A DNA stretch of 5,279 nucleotides, taken from contig CANQMF010000049.1 in the NCBI GenBank assembly GCA_947624915.1, positions 1 through 5,279 of the forward strand, read 5' to 3'. A model generated the notes under the pieces. The model saw nothing but the letters and a program-made list of their open reading frames with translations, did not search any database and was not told the DNA's origin. Positions 1-5,179 of the stretch are shown here, in pieces (the first letter of the stretch is position 1; every line of letters starts with the position of its first letter). The translations under genes were made by a program, and so were the position numbers. This stretch comes from an uncultured Bacilli bacterium. GTDB lineage: Bacteria; Bacillota_I; Bacilli_A; RF39; UBA660.

Positions 1-1142
1 GCATGTCCATATCTTAAGACGGGAGTTTCATCACTTTCGGTATATTTTTCTTCTTCATCAGGTAACTTAGTTGTTACCTCAACCCCCTTATTAGTTGGAT
101 AAAAACCTAATTTATCTTGATATTCCTTTTTTAATCTAACATTTATTTTCATATGCATACTAGCACTGGTAATTAAAGTATCAGGCTCAATAGTCCATAT
201 AACTTTTTGACTACTTTCATTAGTTTCTAGCTTAACACTTCCTATTGATACTGTTATATCATCTTCACCTAATACTTCGAAATAAGTAGTATCTATATAA
301 TCAACTATTTCAAACTTTTCATAATACTCTAAAAAGTCACTATATGTCCCTTCAAAAAAATGATCGTATATATCATCCATATATGCATCATATTGAACAT
401 CACTAGCTTGCTTTAAATAGCTAGTTATTTTACTACCCATTTCATACTGGATGCCGATTATTTTCATACTAGGATATTTATCTTTCAAATAAACATATTG
501 TGACTCAATCATCGATGTATCTTCATTAGCGGCTCCATCGGTCATAAATAAAACTGTTAAGCCTCTATTCTGAGACCTTTCATAATCTGTTAATAGTTCT
601 TCAACTTTTTTAAGGCCTGCATAATAATTAGTATTACCGCCAGCCACTAACTCATCAATATCGGTTACTAATGTATTTACGTTGTTAACAAATGGTGTGA
701 CAATAGATGAATCTGATGAATATTCGATCAAAGAAATAGCATTATCTACACTTGCGTTTAAAATATCATTAACGTATTTTTTGGCACTTTCCTTTAACTT
801 ATCCATCTTAGTACCAGACATACTGCCAGATACATCAAGAACCATAATAACATCAAAATTAGGAACATCATGAAAACTAGGATTAGTATTAACATCAAAC
901 ACTATTTTAGCATTAGTAGGACTAGTCCAATCAGCACTTTTTTCCATACGCCAACTACCCGGAGATTTATTGGCATAACCATCTGATTCAATAACAACCT
1001 TTTTAACTTCAACATTATTATCTAAGTCTGTTAGAGCTGTTAAAGCACTCTTTAAAAAGTTTAAACCGCCTATCGGAAAGATAAAAATGTTTAGTATAAA
1101 ACCTAGCACAACATATAAATAAAATAACTTTTCTTTCTTCAT
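1..1142 (-). CDS. VWA-domain surface protein (adhesin/pilus-tip-like), C-terminus outside window
   Basis: The reading frame is open from an ATG at 1140-1142 to the window edge, giving 380 codons without a stop. It is preceded by a good SD (GTGAGGTG at 1147-1154, about 4 nt away). Residues 1-30 are a short Lys-rich start followed by a hydrophobic stretch, which is a signal peptide or N-terminal anchor with no clear cleavage site. A von Willebrand factor A domain spans roughly residues 95-265. Its metal-ion-dependent adhesion site is complete: DVSGS (D103, S105, S107), the NTN threonine T171 and TDG (D202). Residues about 270-380 form a beta-rich segment with FYPTN, as found after the VWA domain in Gram-positive pilus-tip and Cna-type adhesins. 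Family knowledge suggests metal-dependent binding to host or matrix ligands. Any LPXTG anchor would lie in the missing C-terminus. The surface role is inferred; the VWA assignment is firm. Confidence 0.88.
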   Translation of the reverse strand, partial: MKKEKLFYLYVVLGFILNIFIFPIGGLNFLKSALTALTDLDNNVEVKKVVIESDGYANKSPGSWRMEKSADWTSPTNAKIVFDVNTNPSFHDVPNFDVIMVLDVSGSMSGTKMDKLKESAKKYVNDILNASVDNAISLIEYSSDSSIVTPFVNNVNTLVTDIDELVAGGNTNYYAGLKKVEELLTDYERSQNRGLTVLFMTDGAANEDTSMIESQYVYLKDKYPSMKIIGIQYEMGSKITSYLKQASDVQYDAYMDDIYDHFFEGTYSDFLEYYEKFEIVDYIDTTYFEVLGEDDITVSIGSVKLETNESSQKVIWTIEPDTLITSASMHMKINVRLKKEYQDKLGFYPTNKGVEVTTKLPDEEEKYTESDETPVLRYGH

Positions 1143-1146
1143 AAAG

Positions 1147-1222
1147 CACCTCACTAGCCCTGAAGTAAAATACTTACACCCCTAAGATTGCCTTATAAAA
1201 TAATAATTGGAGCTATTTACAA
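1147..1222 (-). promoter_or_regulatory. Candidate promoter and 5' leader of the VWA gene
   Basis: On the minus strand a TTGTAA (-35, 1217-1222) is followed after 18 nt by TTATAA (-10, 1193-1198). This would start transcription near 1186 and give a leader of about 44 nt. The leader carries the palindromic motif AAGTAAAATACTT (plus strand, 1163-1175) and the SD at 1147-1154. The -35 hexamer overlaps the -35 of a plus-strand promoter, so the two are back to back. The -10 match is only moderate. Confidence 0.4.
1159..1175. repeat. CTGAAGTA / AGTAAAATACT palindromic motif, copy 1 (VWA leader)
   Basis: The plus strand reads CCTGAAGTAAAATACTT, in which AAGTA and TACTT are inverted around AAA. The same 17 bases occur on the minus strand of the 31-bp palindrome at 1301-1331. 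The core AGTAAAATACT recurs upstream of the acyltransferase gene. The motif lies 21 nt upstream of the VWA start codon, where a bound protein or an RNA hairpin could affect transcription or translation. No known operator was recognised. Confidence 0.5.
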
Positions 1223-1244
1223 TATTAAAAAACTTTGATATAAT
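1216..1244 (+). promoter_or_regulatory. Strong sigma-A type extended -10 promoter with no obvious protein gene downstream
   Basis: TTTACA (1216-1221) is followed after exactly 17 nt by TATAAT (1239-1244), and a TG at 1236-1237 makes an extended -10. Transcription would start near 1251 and run rightwards into the palindrome at 1301-1331 and then the hairpin at 1382-1409. No convincing protein-coding ORF follows, so the promoter suggests a short RNA. Confidence 0.5.
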
Positions 1245-1250
1245 TTTTCC

Positions 1251-1340
1251 AGTAGAGTAGGAATTTTATCTTATATGGTAAGCAATTAAGAAAATTAATA
1301 GTGGTCCTGAAGTATTTTACTTCAGGACCACTTTAAGTTA
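1251..1340 (+). ncRNA. Candidate small RNA between the VWA and deacetylase genes
   Basis: A well-spaced extended -10 promoter ends at 1244. A perfect 14-bp stem with a 3-nt loop lies at 1301-1331 and is followed by the U-rich TTTAAGTT. Together they define a possible transcript of about 85-90 nt. If that hairpin does not terminate, the hairpin at 1382-1409, followed by GTTTT, would stop a transcript of about 165 nt. The stem contains CCTGAAGTA, complementary to 9 nt in the VWA mRNA leader, so base-pairing control of that gene is conceivable. The tail after the first hairpin is a weak U-tract. This is a prediction from signals only. Confidence 0.3.
1301..1331. repeat. Perfect 31-bp palindrome (14-bp arms, 3-nt loop)
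   Basis: The left arm GTGGTCCTGAAGTA (1301-1314) and right arm TACTTCAGGACCAC (1318-1331) are exact reverse complements separated by TTT. It lies outside genes, between the deacetylase terminator and the VWA promoter. On the plus strand it is followed by TTTAAGTT and could be a moderate terminator; on the minus strand it is followed by TATTAATTTT. Its centre contains the AGTATTTTACT motif found at two other intergenic sites, so it may be an operator, a terminator or a remnant of a small palindromic repeat. Confidence 0.7.
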
Positions 1341-1377
1341 ATGAAGAAATCTTTAATAAATTTAGAGAGGTTCATAT

Positions 1378-1410
1378 AAAAAGCCGAATGAAATTACTTC
1401 AGTACGGCTG
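1378..1410 (-). terminator. Intrinsic terminator of the polysaccharide deacetylase gene, possibly bidirectional
   Basis: Just after the deacetylase stop, AGCCG and CGGCT (1405-1409 and 1382-1386 on the plus strand) form a stem. An inner TGAA/TTCA pairing extends it across a small internal loop. The minus-strand transcript then runs into five T residues (1378-1382). On the plus strand the hairpin is followed by GTTTTAATTT, so it may also stop rightward transcripts. The inner part again contains CTGAAGTA. Confidence 0.7.
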
Positions 1411-1412
1411 TT

Positions 1413-2246
1413 TTAATTTAACCATTTTTTTAGTGTTGCTAAAGTGGCTTTACCATTTATTTTAATTCTAGGGATTGCAAAACGATCACTATCTCTAGTA
1501 GCCACTTCTGAAGGACCAAAACGAAATGCTACTAAGTATCCTGCGTTCTCTAGAACCCGTTTAATTTTGTTATTATAATCACCATATGGGTACGCCATAG
1601 TCGTAAAATTATATTCTTTATTTTGTTCAACATCTTCTATCATATCTTCTTCACTCATACTACGAATGCGATGTTTACCATTTTTAGTATAATAATGCAT
1701 GTTGTAAGAATGACTTTGAAATTCAAAATTAGGGTAATTTCTACGTACTTCTTCAATAACGTCTAAACCAATGTAAGCAGTAACATTTCTATCATATTTT
1801 CTTGTTATATCTTTAATACGACTACCCACAACGAATGATGTAGCTTTAAACCCATACTTTTTCAAAATTGGTAAAGCTAAATAATAATCTTCATAAAAAC
1901 CATCATCAAATGTAATCATAACTGTTTTATTATTACATTCACGCTCACCTATATACCATTCATAAAATTCTTCCGTACTAATTGTTTCATACCCGTTATT
2001 ATATAAATACTCCATCATAGTAGCAAATACATCAATAGATCCAACCCATTGATTATTACTATACTTTTTATTTTTAATATAATCTGGTACTAAACGATGG
2101 AAAGTAAAAATCGGTATATGGTCAGTTACCGTTACCATATTGGGAGTAGTTGCTAAACCAACTTGTGACCTATCAAAATCACCCAATAAGAAGCAACACG
2201 CAATAAAAATTATCATAACTACTCCACTAATCACTTTTTTTACCAT
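1413..2246 (-). CDS. Membrane-anchored polysaccharide deacetylase (NodB/CE4 superfamily, PgaB/IcaB-like His spacing)
   Basis: This is a metal-dependent N-deacetylase of cell-surface polysaccharide. An upstream in-frame ATG at 2256-2258 would add MGSC and give 281 residues, but the AGAGG SD (2259-2263) abuts it. The ATG at 2244-2246 (MVKK) lies 12 nt from that SD and is preferred. Numbering below is from the longer start. Residues 9-26 are a hydrophobic anchor; the FIACC there is not a classical lipobox. IPIFTFHR (48-55) is the usual first strand of the family. TFDDG (116-120) supplies the catalytic base D118 and metal ligand D119. HSYNMH (183-188) supplies two His ligands. AYPYG (222-226) and PRIKI (263-267) match later family motifs. 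Canonical CE4 enzymes space the two His as HxxxH, whereas here it is HxxxxH, as recalled for PgaB/IcaB, which act on poly-N-acetylglucosamine. The substrate is inferred; peptidoglycan cannot be excluded. Confidence 0.88.
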   Translation of the reverse strand: MVKKVISGVVMIIFIACCFLLGDFDRSQVGLATTPNMVTVTDHIPIFTFHRLVPDYIKNKKYSNNQWVGSIDVFATMMEYLYNNGYETISTEEFYEWYIGERECNNKTVMITFDDGFYEDYYLALPILKKYGFKATSFVVGSRIKDITRKYDRNVTAYIGLDVIEEVRRNYPNFEFQSHSYNMHYYTKNGKHRIRSMSEEDMIEDVEQNKEYNFTTMAYPYGDYNNKIKRVLENAGYLVAFRFGPSEVATRDSDRFAIPRIKINGKATLATLKKWLN

Positions 2247-2316
2247 ACAACTACCCATCCTCTATCTATATACATATTTTATAGTATGTCCTGCTAAATG
2301 ATATGGTACTACAAAA

Positions 2317-2357
2317 TAGACAAAAAAACAAGATAATGCTATAATTAGTTTGGTGAT
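2317..2357 (+). promoter_or_regulatory. Promoter and SD of the HAD phosphatase gene, with a very short leader
   Basis: TAGACA (2317-2322) lies 17 nt from TATAAT (2340-2345), with TG at 2337-2338 making an extended -10. The expected start near 2352 leaves only about 9 nt before the ATG at 2361. GGTGAT (2352-2357), complementary to the 16S rRNA tail, sits in that leader, possibly at the very 5' end of the mRNA. In the opposite direction, a possible deacetylase -10 (TATAAA) was seen near 2280 on the minus strand, but no convincing -35. Confidence 0.6.
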
Positions 2358-2360
2358 AAT

Positions 2361-3167
2361 ATGAAACTAAAGATAGCTTTTTTTGACTTAGATGGAACAC
2401 TCGTTAATGATAAAAAGGCCATTAATGAAAAGGACATAAAAGCTATAGACAAGCTAAGACAATTAGGGATCAAAATAGTTATTATATCAGGGCGATTTGA
2501 CAGTTACGTAGTAAATTATGCCAATAAATTAAAACATGTTGACTATATTATTTCTAATAACGGCGCTTTAGTATACAATGATAAAAACGAAACTATTTTT
2601 GAGGACTATTTTGATATCTCATTTATAAAACATATCTGGGATTATACTTTCAAAAATAAAATCGGTATTACCTTAAATACTAAAGGTATGCGTTATAGTA
2701 ACATCTATTCTACTGCAAAATCAACGAACAATACTATTATTCATAATCTAGATCAAGTTCATAATAATATATATCAAGTTGTTTTTTCCAGTACTGAACA
2801 TGATAAAATAACTTTACTATTAGACTATCTATCTCAAATACCTGTCACCATTAATTATATATCAAAGCATTATTATACTACCGAGAAAACAGATTCAATA
2901 TCAGTCGATATTAATCTGGAAAAGACCTCTAAAGGCATTATTATCAAAAAGCTTTTAAATGCTCTAAATATTAATCCAAAGGAAAGTATATGCTTTGGAG
3001 ATAATGTCAATGATATCGCCATGTTTAATACGTGTGGTACTAAAGTAATTATGTCTAATGCTGATAATTCTTTAAAACAAATTGCTGATTATGTCACTCT
3101 GGACAATAACCACGCTGGAGTTGCATATTATATTAATAAATACATATTAAAAGAGGAAGACAATTAA
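2361..3167 (+). CDS. Cof-type HAD-superfamily hydrolase (sugar or nucleotide phosphatase)
   Basis: This 268-residue protein has all the hallmarks of the Cof/YidA branch of HAD phosphatases, which are soluble cytoplasmic Mg-dependent enzymes of about 270 residues. Motif I is DLDGT (9-13, nucleophile D9 and acid/base D11). Motif II is SGR (43-45), motif III is the lysine K191 in KTSKG, and motif IV is GDNVND (213-218). The NNG at 66-68 and SNA at 232-234 are also typical. Residues of about 80-185 form the C2B-type cap that selects substrate. The family removes phosphate from sugar phosphates, flavins or pyridoxal phosphate, and the specific substrate cannot be read from the sequence. It is the only plus-strand gene, divergent from the deacetylase and convergent with the acyltransferase, whose stop it overlaps by 4 nt. 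A functional link with its surface-gene neighbours is not shown. Confidence 0.93.
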   Translation: MKLKIAFFDLDGTLVNDKKAINEKDIKAIDKLRQLGIKIVIISGRFDSYVVNYANKLKHVDYIISNNGALVYNDKNETIFEDYFDISFIKHIWDYTFKNKIGITLNTKGMRYSNIYSTAKSTNNTIIHNLDQVHNNIYQVVFSSTEHDKITLLLDYLSQIPVTINYISKHYYTTEKTDSISVDINLEKTSKGIIIKKLLNALNINPKESICFGDNVNDIAMFNTCGTKVIMSNADNSLKQIADYVTLDNNHAGVAYYINKYILKEEDN

Positions 3168-3196
3168 CTTGAAGTTGTTCTTCTTCTTTTAATATG
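3143..3196. terminator. Long imperfect inverted repeat at the convergent gene ends, probable bidirectional terminator
   Basis: The arms 3143-3163 and 3175-3196 are reverse complements except for one G/A difference (a G-U pair in plus-strand RNA) and one 1-nt bulge, around an 11-nt loop (3164-3174). The outer 12 bp (CATATTAAAAGA and TCTTTTAATATG) are perfect. The loop holds both overlapping stop codons. In either direction the 3' arm ends in CTTTTAATATG, so each transcript would finish with a U-rich arm. The stem has little GC, so efficiency is uncertain. Confidence 0.5.
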
Positions 3197-4225
3197 ATCA
3201 GCAACAATCATTTCAACTATTGAAAAAATGAAAGTACACATTATAGCTAAAGATAAACTTAAAAAGAAATGAAAGTTATATAATTTACCGAGAGATTCAA
3301 AGAGAATAGAAAAAGCATAATGATTTATATAAACAAGTAATGATAATTTTTCTAAATAAAAGATGAATTTGTGAGATAACCATTTTGTAGAAAGGCTTTT
3401 TCCTGACAAACTTATTGTGACTGCTATAACCATTATAATTAATATGAAATAATCTATAGCACTCTTTTTAGAATAAAAGATCATGAATGCAATAATAAAA
3501 CTATATAGAAGTAACTCAATAATCGTTAATAATTTACTTAAATGTTTAAATTTAACACGTTCAAAAAGAGAAATAATATGTTGCATTGAAAAAGCTATAA
3601 CCACCCCAATACTAATTTCTACCAGTGCTCTTAATAATCCTCCATAAAATAAACCATTCCAACTAGAATATGTAATGTCTAACATATGATAACATCGATA
3701 CATATATCCTAAACCAAACAATATAATAAGGGGCGCTGTATAGAAAGCATAATTTTCTTTTTGTTTTCTAATTACCGGATAAATAACAAACATAACAATT
3801 AGCATTGATGATAAATACCATAAAGGAAGCATAATATTAAAATCCCCTATTCCCGTCATATTAACCAAAAAGGCACCATATACGGATAAAGCTAATTGTG
3901 ATGGCTTAATTTTATGAAAAATAAGCAAGAAAATACTACCAATAGCTGTAGCAATAATAGAGTATGGTAATAATTTTTTTATCTTTTTCCAAATCATTTT
4001 TAGATTATCAAGATAAATATTACTTTTTTTATTAAGTTCATCCATAATAGCTTTGCCAAAATAATAGCCAGACACAATAAAGAAAAACTCTACACATAAA
4101 TAGGCTGGCCTAATAGGAGGCCCTCCTACATAACCATTACGTAAAGAACGATCAAAATGCATTATCATAATTAATATTGCAAATATAAACTTTAAAAAGG
4201 AAATAGTCCCATTTCGTTTCTTCAT
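3164..4225 (-). CDS. Acyltransferase family 3 membrane protein (sugar O-acyltransferase)
   Basis: This 353-residue protein has about ten hydrophobic segments and is a typical full-length member of the family that O-acetylates or O-succinylates envelope polysaccharides from the membrane. The start FLKFIFAILIMIMHF carries the conserved basic-x10-His signature (K12 and H23, with Lys instead of the commoner Arg). VEFFFIVSGY (45-54) is a family hallmark. LWYLSSML (135-142), R199 in LLRALVEISIGV and LEKLSLLVYINH (291-302) also fit. The C-terminus is a basic tail, KRRRTTSS. The start is supported by AGAAGGTGAT (4229-4238), 3 nt from the ATG. The family includes OafA-like enzymes and IcaC. The nearby deacetylase makes joint modification of an exopolysaccharide plausible, but acceptor and acyl group are unknown. 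It has its own promoter at 4259-4287. Confidence 0.9.
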   Translation of the reverse strand: MKKRNGTISFLKFIFAILIMIMHFDRSLRNGYVGGPPIRPAYLCVEFFFIVSGYYFGKAIMDELNKKSNIYLDNLKMIWKKIKKLLPYSIIATAIGSIFLLIFHKIKPSQLALSVYGAFLVNMTGIGDFNIMLPLWYLSSMLIVMFVIYPVIRKQKENYAFYTAPLIILFGLGYMYRCYHMLDITYSSWNGLFYGGLLRALVEISIGVVIAFSMQHIISLFERVKFKHLSKLLTIIELLLYSFIIAFMIFYSKKSAIDYFILIIMVIAVTISLSGKSLSTKWLSHKFIFYLEKLSLLVYINHYAFSILFESLGKLYNFHFFLSLSLAIMCTFIFSIVEMIVADHIKRRRTTSS

Positions 4226-4236
4226 AAAATCACCTT

Positions 4237-4308
4237 CTAAACTAAAACCACTTGGTCTATTATATCATTTCTTAATTCTTTAATAAAGCCTAAAACCATT
4301 GATATCAT
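4237..4308 (-). other. Possible 23-codon leader ORF ending in the acyltransferase SD
   Basis: An ATG at 4306-4308 (or an internal one at 4297-4299) opens a frame of 23 (or 20) codons ending in TAG at 4237-4239. The stop overlaps the acyltransferase SD, an arrangement typical of translational coupling. The peptide contains GFIKELRNDIIDQVV. There is no good SD before it, and the best acyltransferase promoter lies inside it, so it would be read only from an upstream start. It may be a chance ORF. Confidence 0.2.
4259..4287 (-). promoter_or_regulatory. Extended -10 promoter of the acyltransferase gene
   Basis: On the minus strand TGATATAAT (TATAAT at 4259-4264) is a consensus extended -10. A weak -35 (TTTATT, 4282-4287) lies 17 nt upstream. 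The expected start is near 4252, leaving a leader of about 27 nt that contains the SD at 4229-4238. Confidence 0.55.
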
Positions 4309-4315
4309 TTTCTAT

Positions 4316-4335
4316 GTAGTAAAATACTACTTCAG
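4316..4335. repeat. CTGAAGTA / AGTAAAATACT palindromic motif, copy 3 (upstream of acyltransferase)
   Basis: GTAGTA (4316-4321) and TACTAC (4325-4330) are perfect inverted arms around AAA, followed by TTCAG so that TACTTCAG spans 4328-4335. The core AGTAAAATACT is identical to that in the VWA leader and in the 31-bp palindrome. It lies about 65-80 nt upstream of the predicted acyltransferase start site, or just downstream of a weaker possible promoter further upstream. In each case the strand in the downstream gene's sense reads AGTATTTTACT. Confidence 0.5.
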
Positions 4336-4407
4336 ATTTTATTATTTTTATATTCAATAACTTCAATCAAACCCTTATTATGTTTAGAAAAACATATATA
4401 TAATCGA

Positions 4408-4432
4408 TCTTTCTACAAGGCTAAGAAAGCCT
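4408..4432. repeat. Small overlapping inverted repeats beyond the bsaA-like gene terminator
   Basis: AGGCT and AGCCT (4418-4422 and 4428-4432) can pair around AAGAA. CTTTCT and AGAAAG in the same stretch can pair instead, so the two hairpins exclude each other. They lie between the acyltransferase upstream region and the terminator at 4437-4471 and could be a back-up terminator. Nothing else was seen in 4336-4436. Confidence 0.25.
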
Positions 4433-4436
4433 AATA

Positions 4437-4471
4437 TATAAAAGGGCCTAAAGCAAATGCTTAGACCCTTT
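4437..4471 (-). terminator. Intrinsic terminator of the BsaA-like gene
   Basis: Ten bases after the TAG stop, AAAGGGTCTAAGC (4459-4471) and GCTTTAGGCCCTTT (4441-4454) form a stem with one mismatch and one bulge around a 4-nt loop. The minus-strand transcript then reads TTTTATAT. Clear stem plus U-tract. Confidence 0.8.
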
Positions 4472-4480
4472 ATTAATAAC

Positions 4481-5086
4481 CTATGAAAGTCCCCAATAAC
4501 TTTCTTTAACATCAGCCTGTACCGTTTCAATAGTAATTGTTAAGACGTACTTTGCATTGTCATAGCCATCACCTTTACTAGTACACGTTATACCACTATC
4601 TTCATTAACGCAACTATCTGAAACAATAGTATTAGAATTGAATGTTACTGATTTAAGTAAATTATTCGTCTTATCATTAGCATTCAAATCGCTATTATAA
4701 TAATACCAACCATTTATAAGAGTCCAATTAGTTGCGTAATCTTCTGCAAAATTTAATATAGCAACTTTTTCCTGATGACCGTTGACGTTCATTTCTAATG
4801 GCAATTCTCTACCCTTTGAATCTGTCCACCTTTCGTCCAATTTAACCCTCACAGCTATGGGTATTTCACCAACATTTTCAACGCCAACTACCTTATCAGT
4901 AGTTTCACCAGGCACCCATTTATCAGGACTCACAAAGAACTCAGTTACTTTAGTGCTATATGGCTTACTTACAAATTCATTATCAAAGGTTGAAGTAGTC
5001 GTAAAAAAAACAATTGTGCCACATATTGTACCAAAAGCAACCAACATTACTACTAATAATATCATCATTAATGGTTTCTTATTCAT
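4481..5086 (-). CDS. BsaA/TasA-like SipW-dependent secreted biofilm-matrix-type protein
   Basis: This 201-residue protein has a lysine-rich start, a hydrophobic core at residues 6-28 and then FFTTTSTFDNEF. That layout is characteristic of signal peptides cut by the signal peptidase SipW rather than the general one. The mature part begins with the family pattern EFFVSPDKWVPGETTDKVVGVENVGEIPIAVRVKL (49-83), a beta-sandwich domain. It ends with YVLTITIETVQADVKESYWG (180-199), the usual BsaA-type final strands. Two cysteines (C159 and C168) near the end could form a disulfide outside the cell. TasA and camelysin relatives form extracellular fibres or matrix. The ATG at 5084-5086 has AGGTG six nt upstream; a second ATG at 5088-5090 is out of frame and stops at once. 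No sipW gene is in the window. Fibre formation is inferred. Confidence 0.85.
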   Translation of the reverse strand: MNKKPLMMILLVVMLVAFGTICGTIVFFTTTSTFDNEFVSKPYSTKVTEFFVSPDKWVPGETTDKVVGVENVGEIPIAVRVKLDERWTDSKGRELPLEMNVNGHQEKVAILNFAEDYATNWTLINGWYYYNSDLNANDKTNNLLKSVTFNSNTIVSDSCVNEDSGITCTSKGDGYDNAKYVLTITIETVQADVKESYWGLS

Positions 5087-5092
5087 TCATGA

Positions 5093-5157
5093 CACCTAAC
5101 TTTCTTATCCTATCTAATATACAGTACCATTGTACCAAAATTAAGCAACAATGTAAA
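5093..5157 (-). promoter_or_regulatory. Strong promoter and SD of the BsaA-like gene
   Basis: TTTACA (-35, 5152-5157) lies exactly 17 nt from TACAAT (-10, 5129-5134), with TGG before the -10 as an extended element. The start near 5122 gives a leader of about 36 nt ending in the SD TTAGGTG (5093-5099). GGTAC is repeated directly at and just after the -10. The gene is therefore a separate unit from the 6S RNA upstream. Confidence 0.7.
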
Positions 5158-5179
5158 CGGTATTGAAATATAATTAATT

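Noticed and set aside
682..873. Plus-strand ORF of 63 codons
   Set aside because: It lies antisense inside the VWA domain coding sequence, has no SD or family resemblance, and the minus-strand frame carries the MIDAS motif.
1275..1380. Tiny plus-strand ORFs (about 4 and 12 codons) in the candidate small RNA region
   Set aside because: They have no properly placed SD and are too short to judge; the signals fit a non-coding transcript better.
2256..2258. Upstream ATG as start of the deacetylase
   Set aside because: The only SD (AGAGG, 2259-2263) directly abuts it with no spacer, so the ATG at 2244-2246 is the better start; the longer form cannot be fully excluded.
4262..4310. Repeated ATATCATTT (4262-4270 and 4302-4310) as a direct-repeat operator
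   Set aside because: It is short and AT-rich, one copy is part of the -10 region, and it is not distinguishable from chance in this composition.
4782..5099. Plus-strand ORF of 105 codons
   Set aside because: It is antisense to the BsaA-like gene, low in complexity (Ser/Thr/Leu-rich) and without SD; the minus-strand gene has signal peptide, promoter and terminator.
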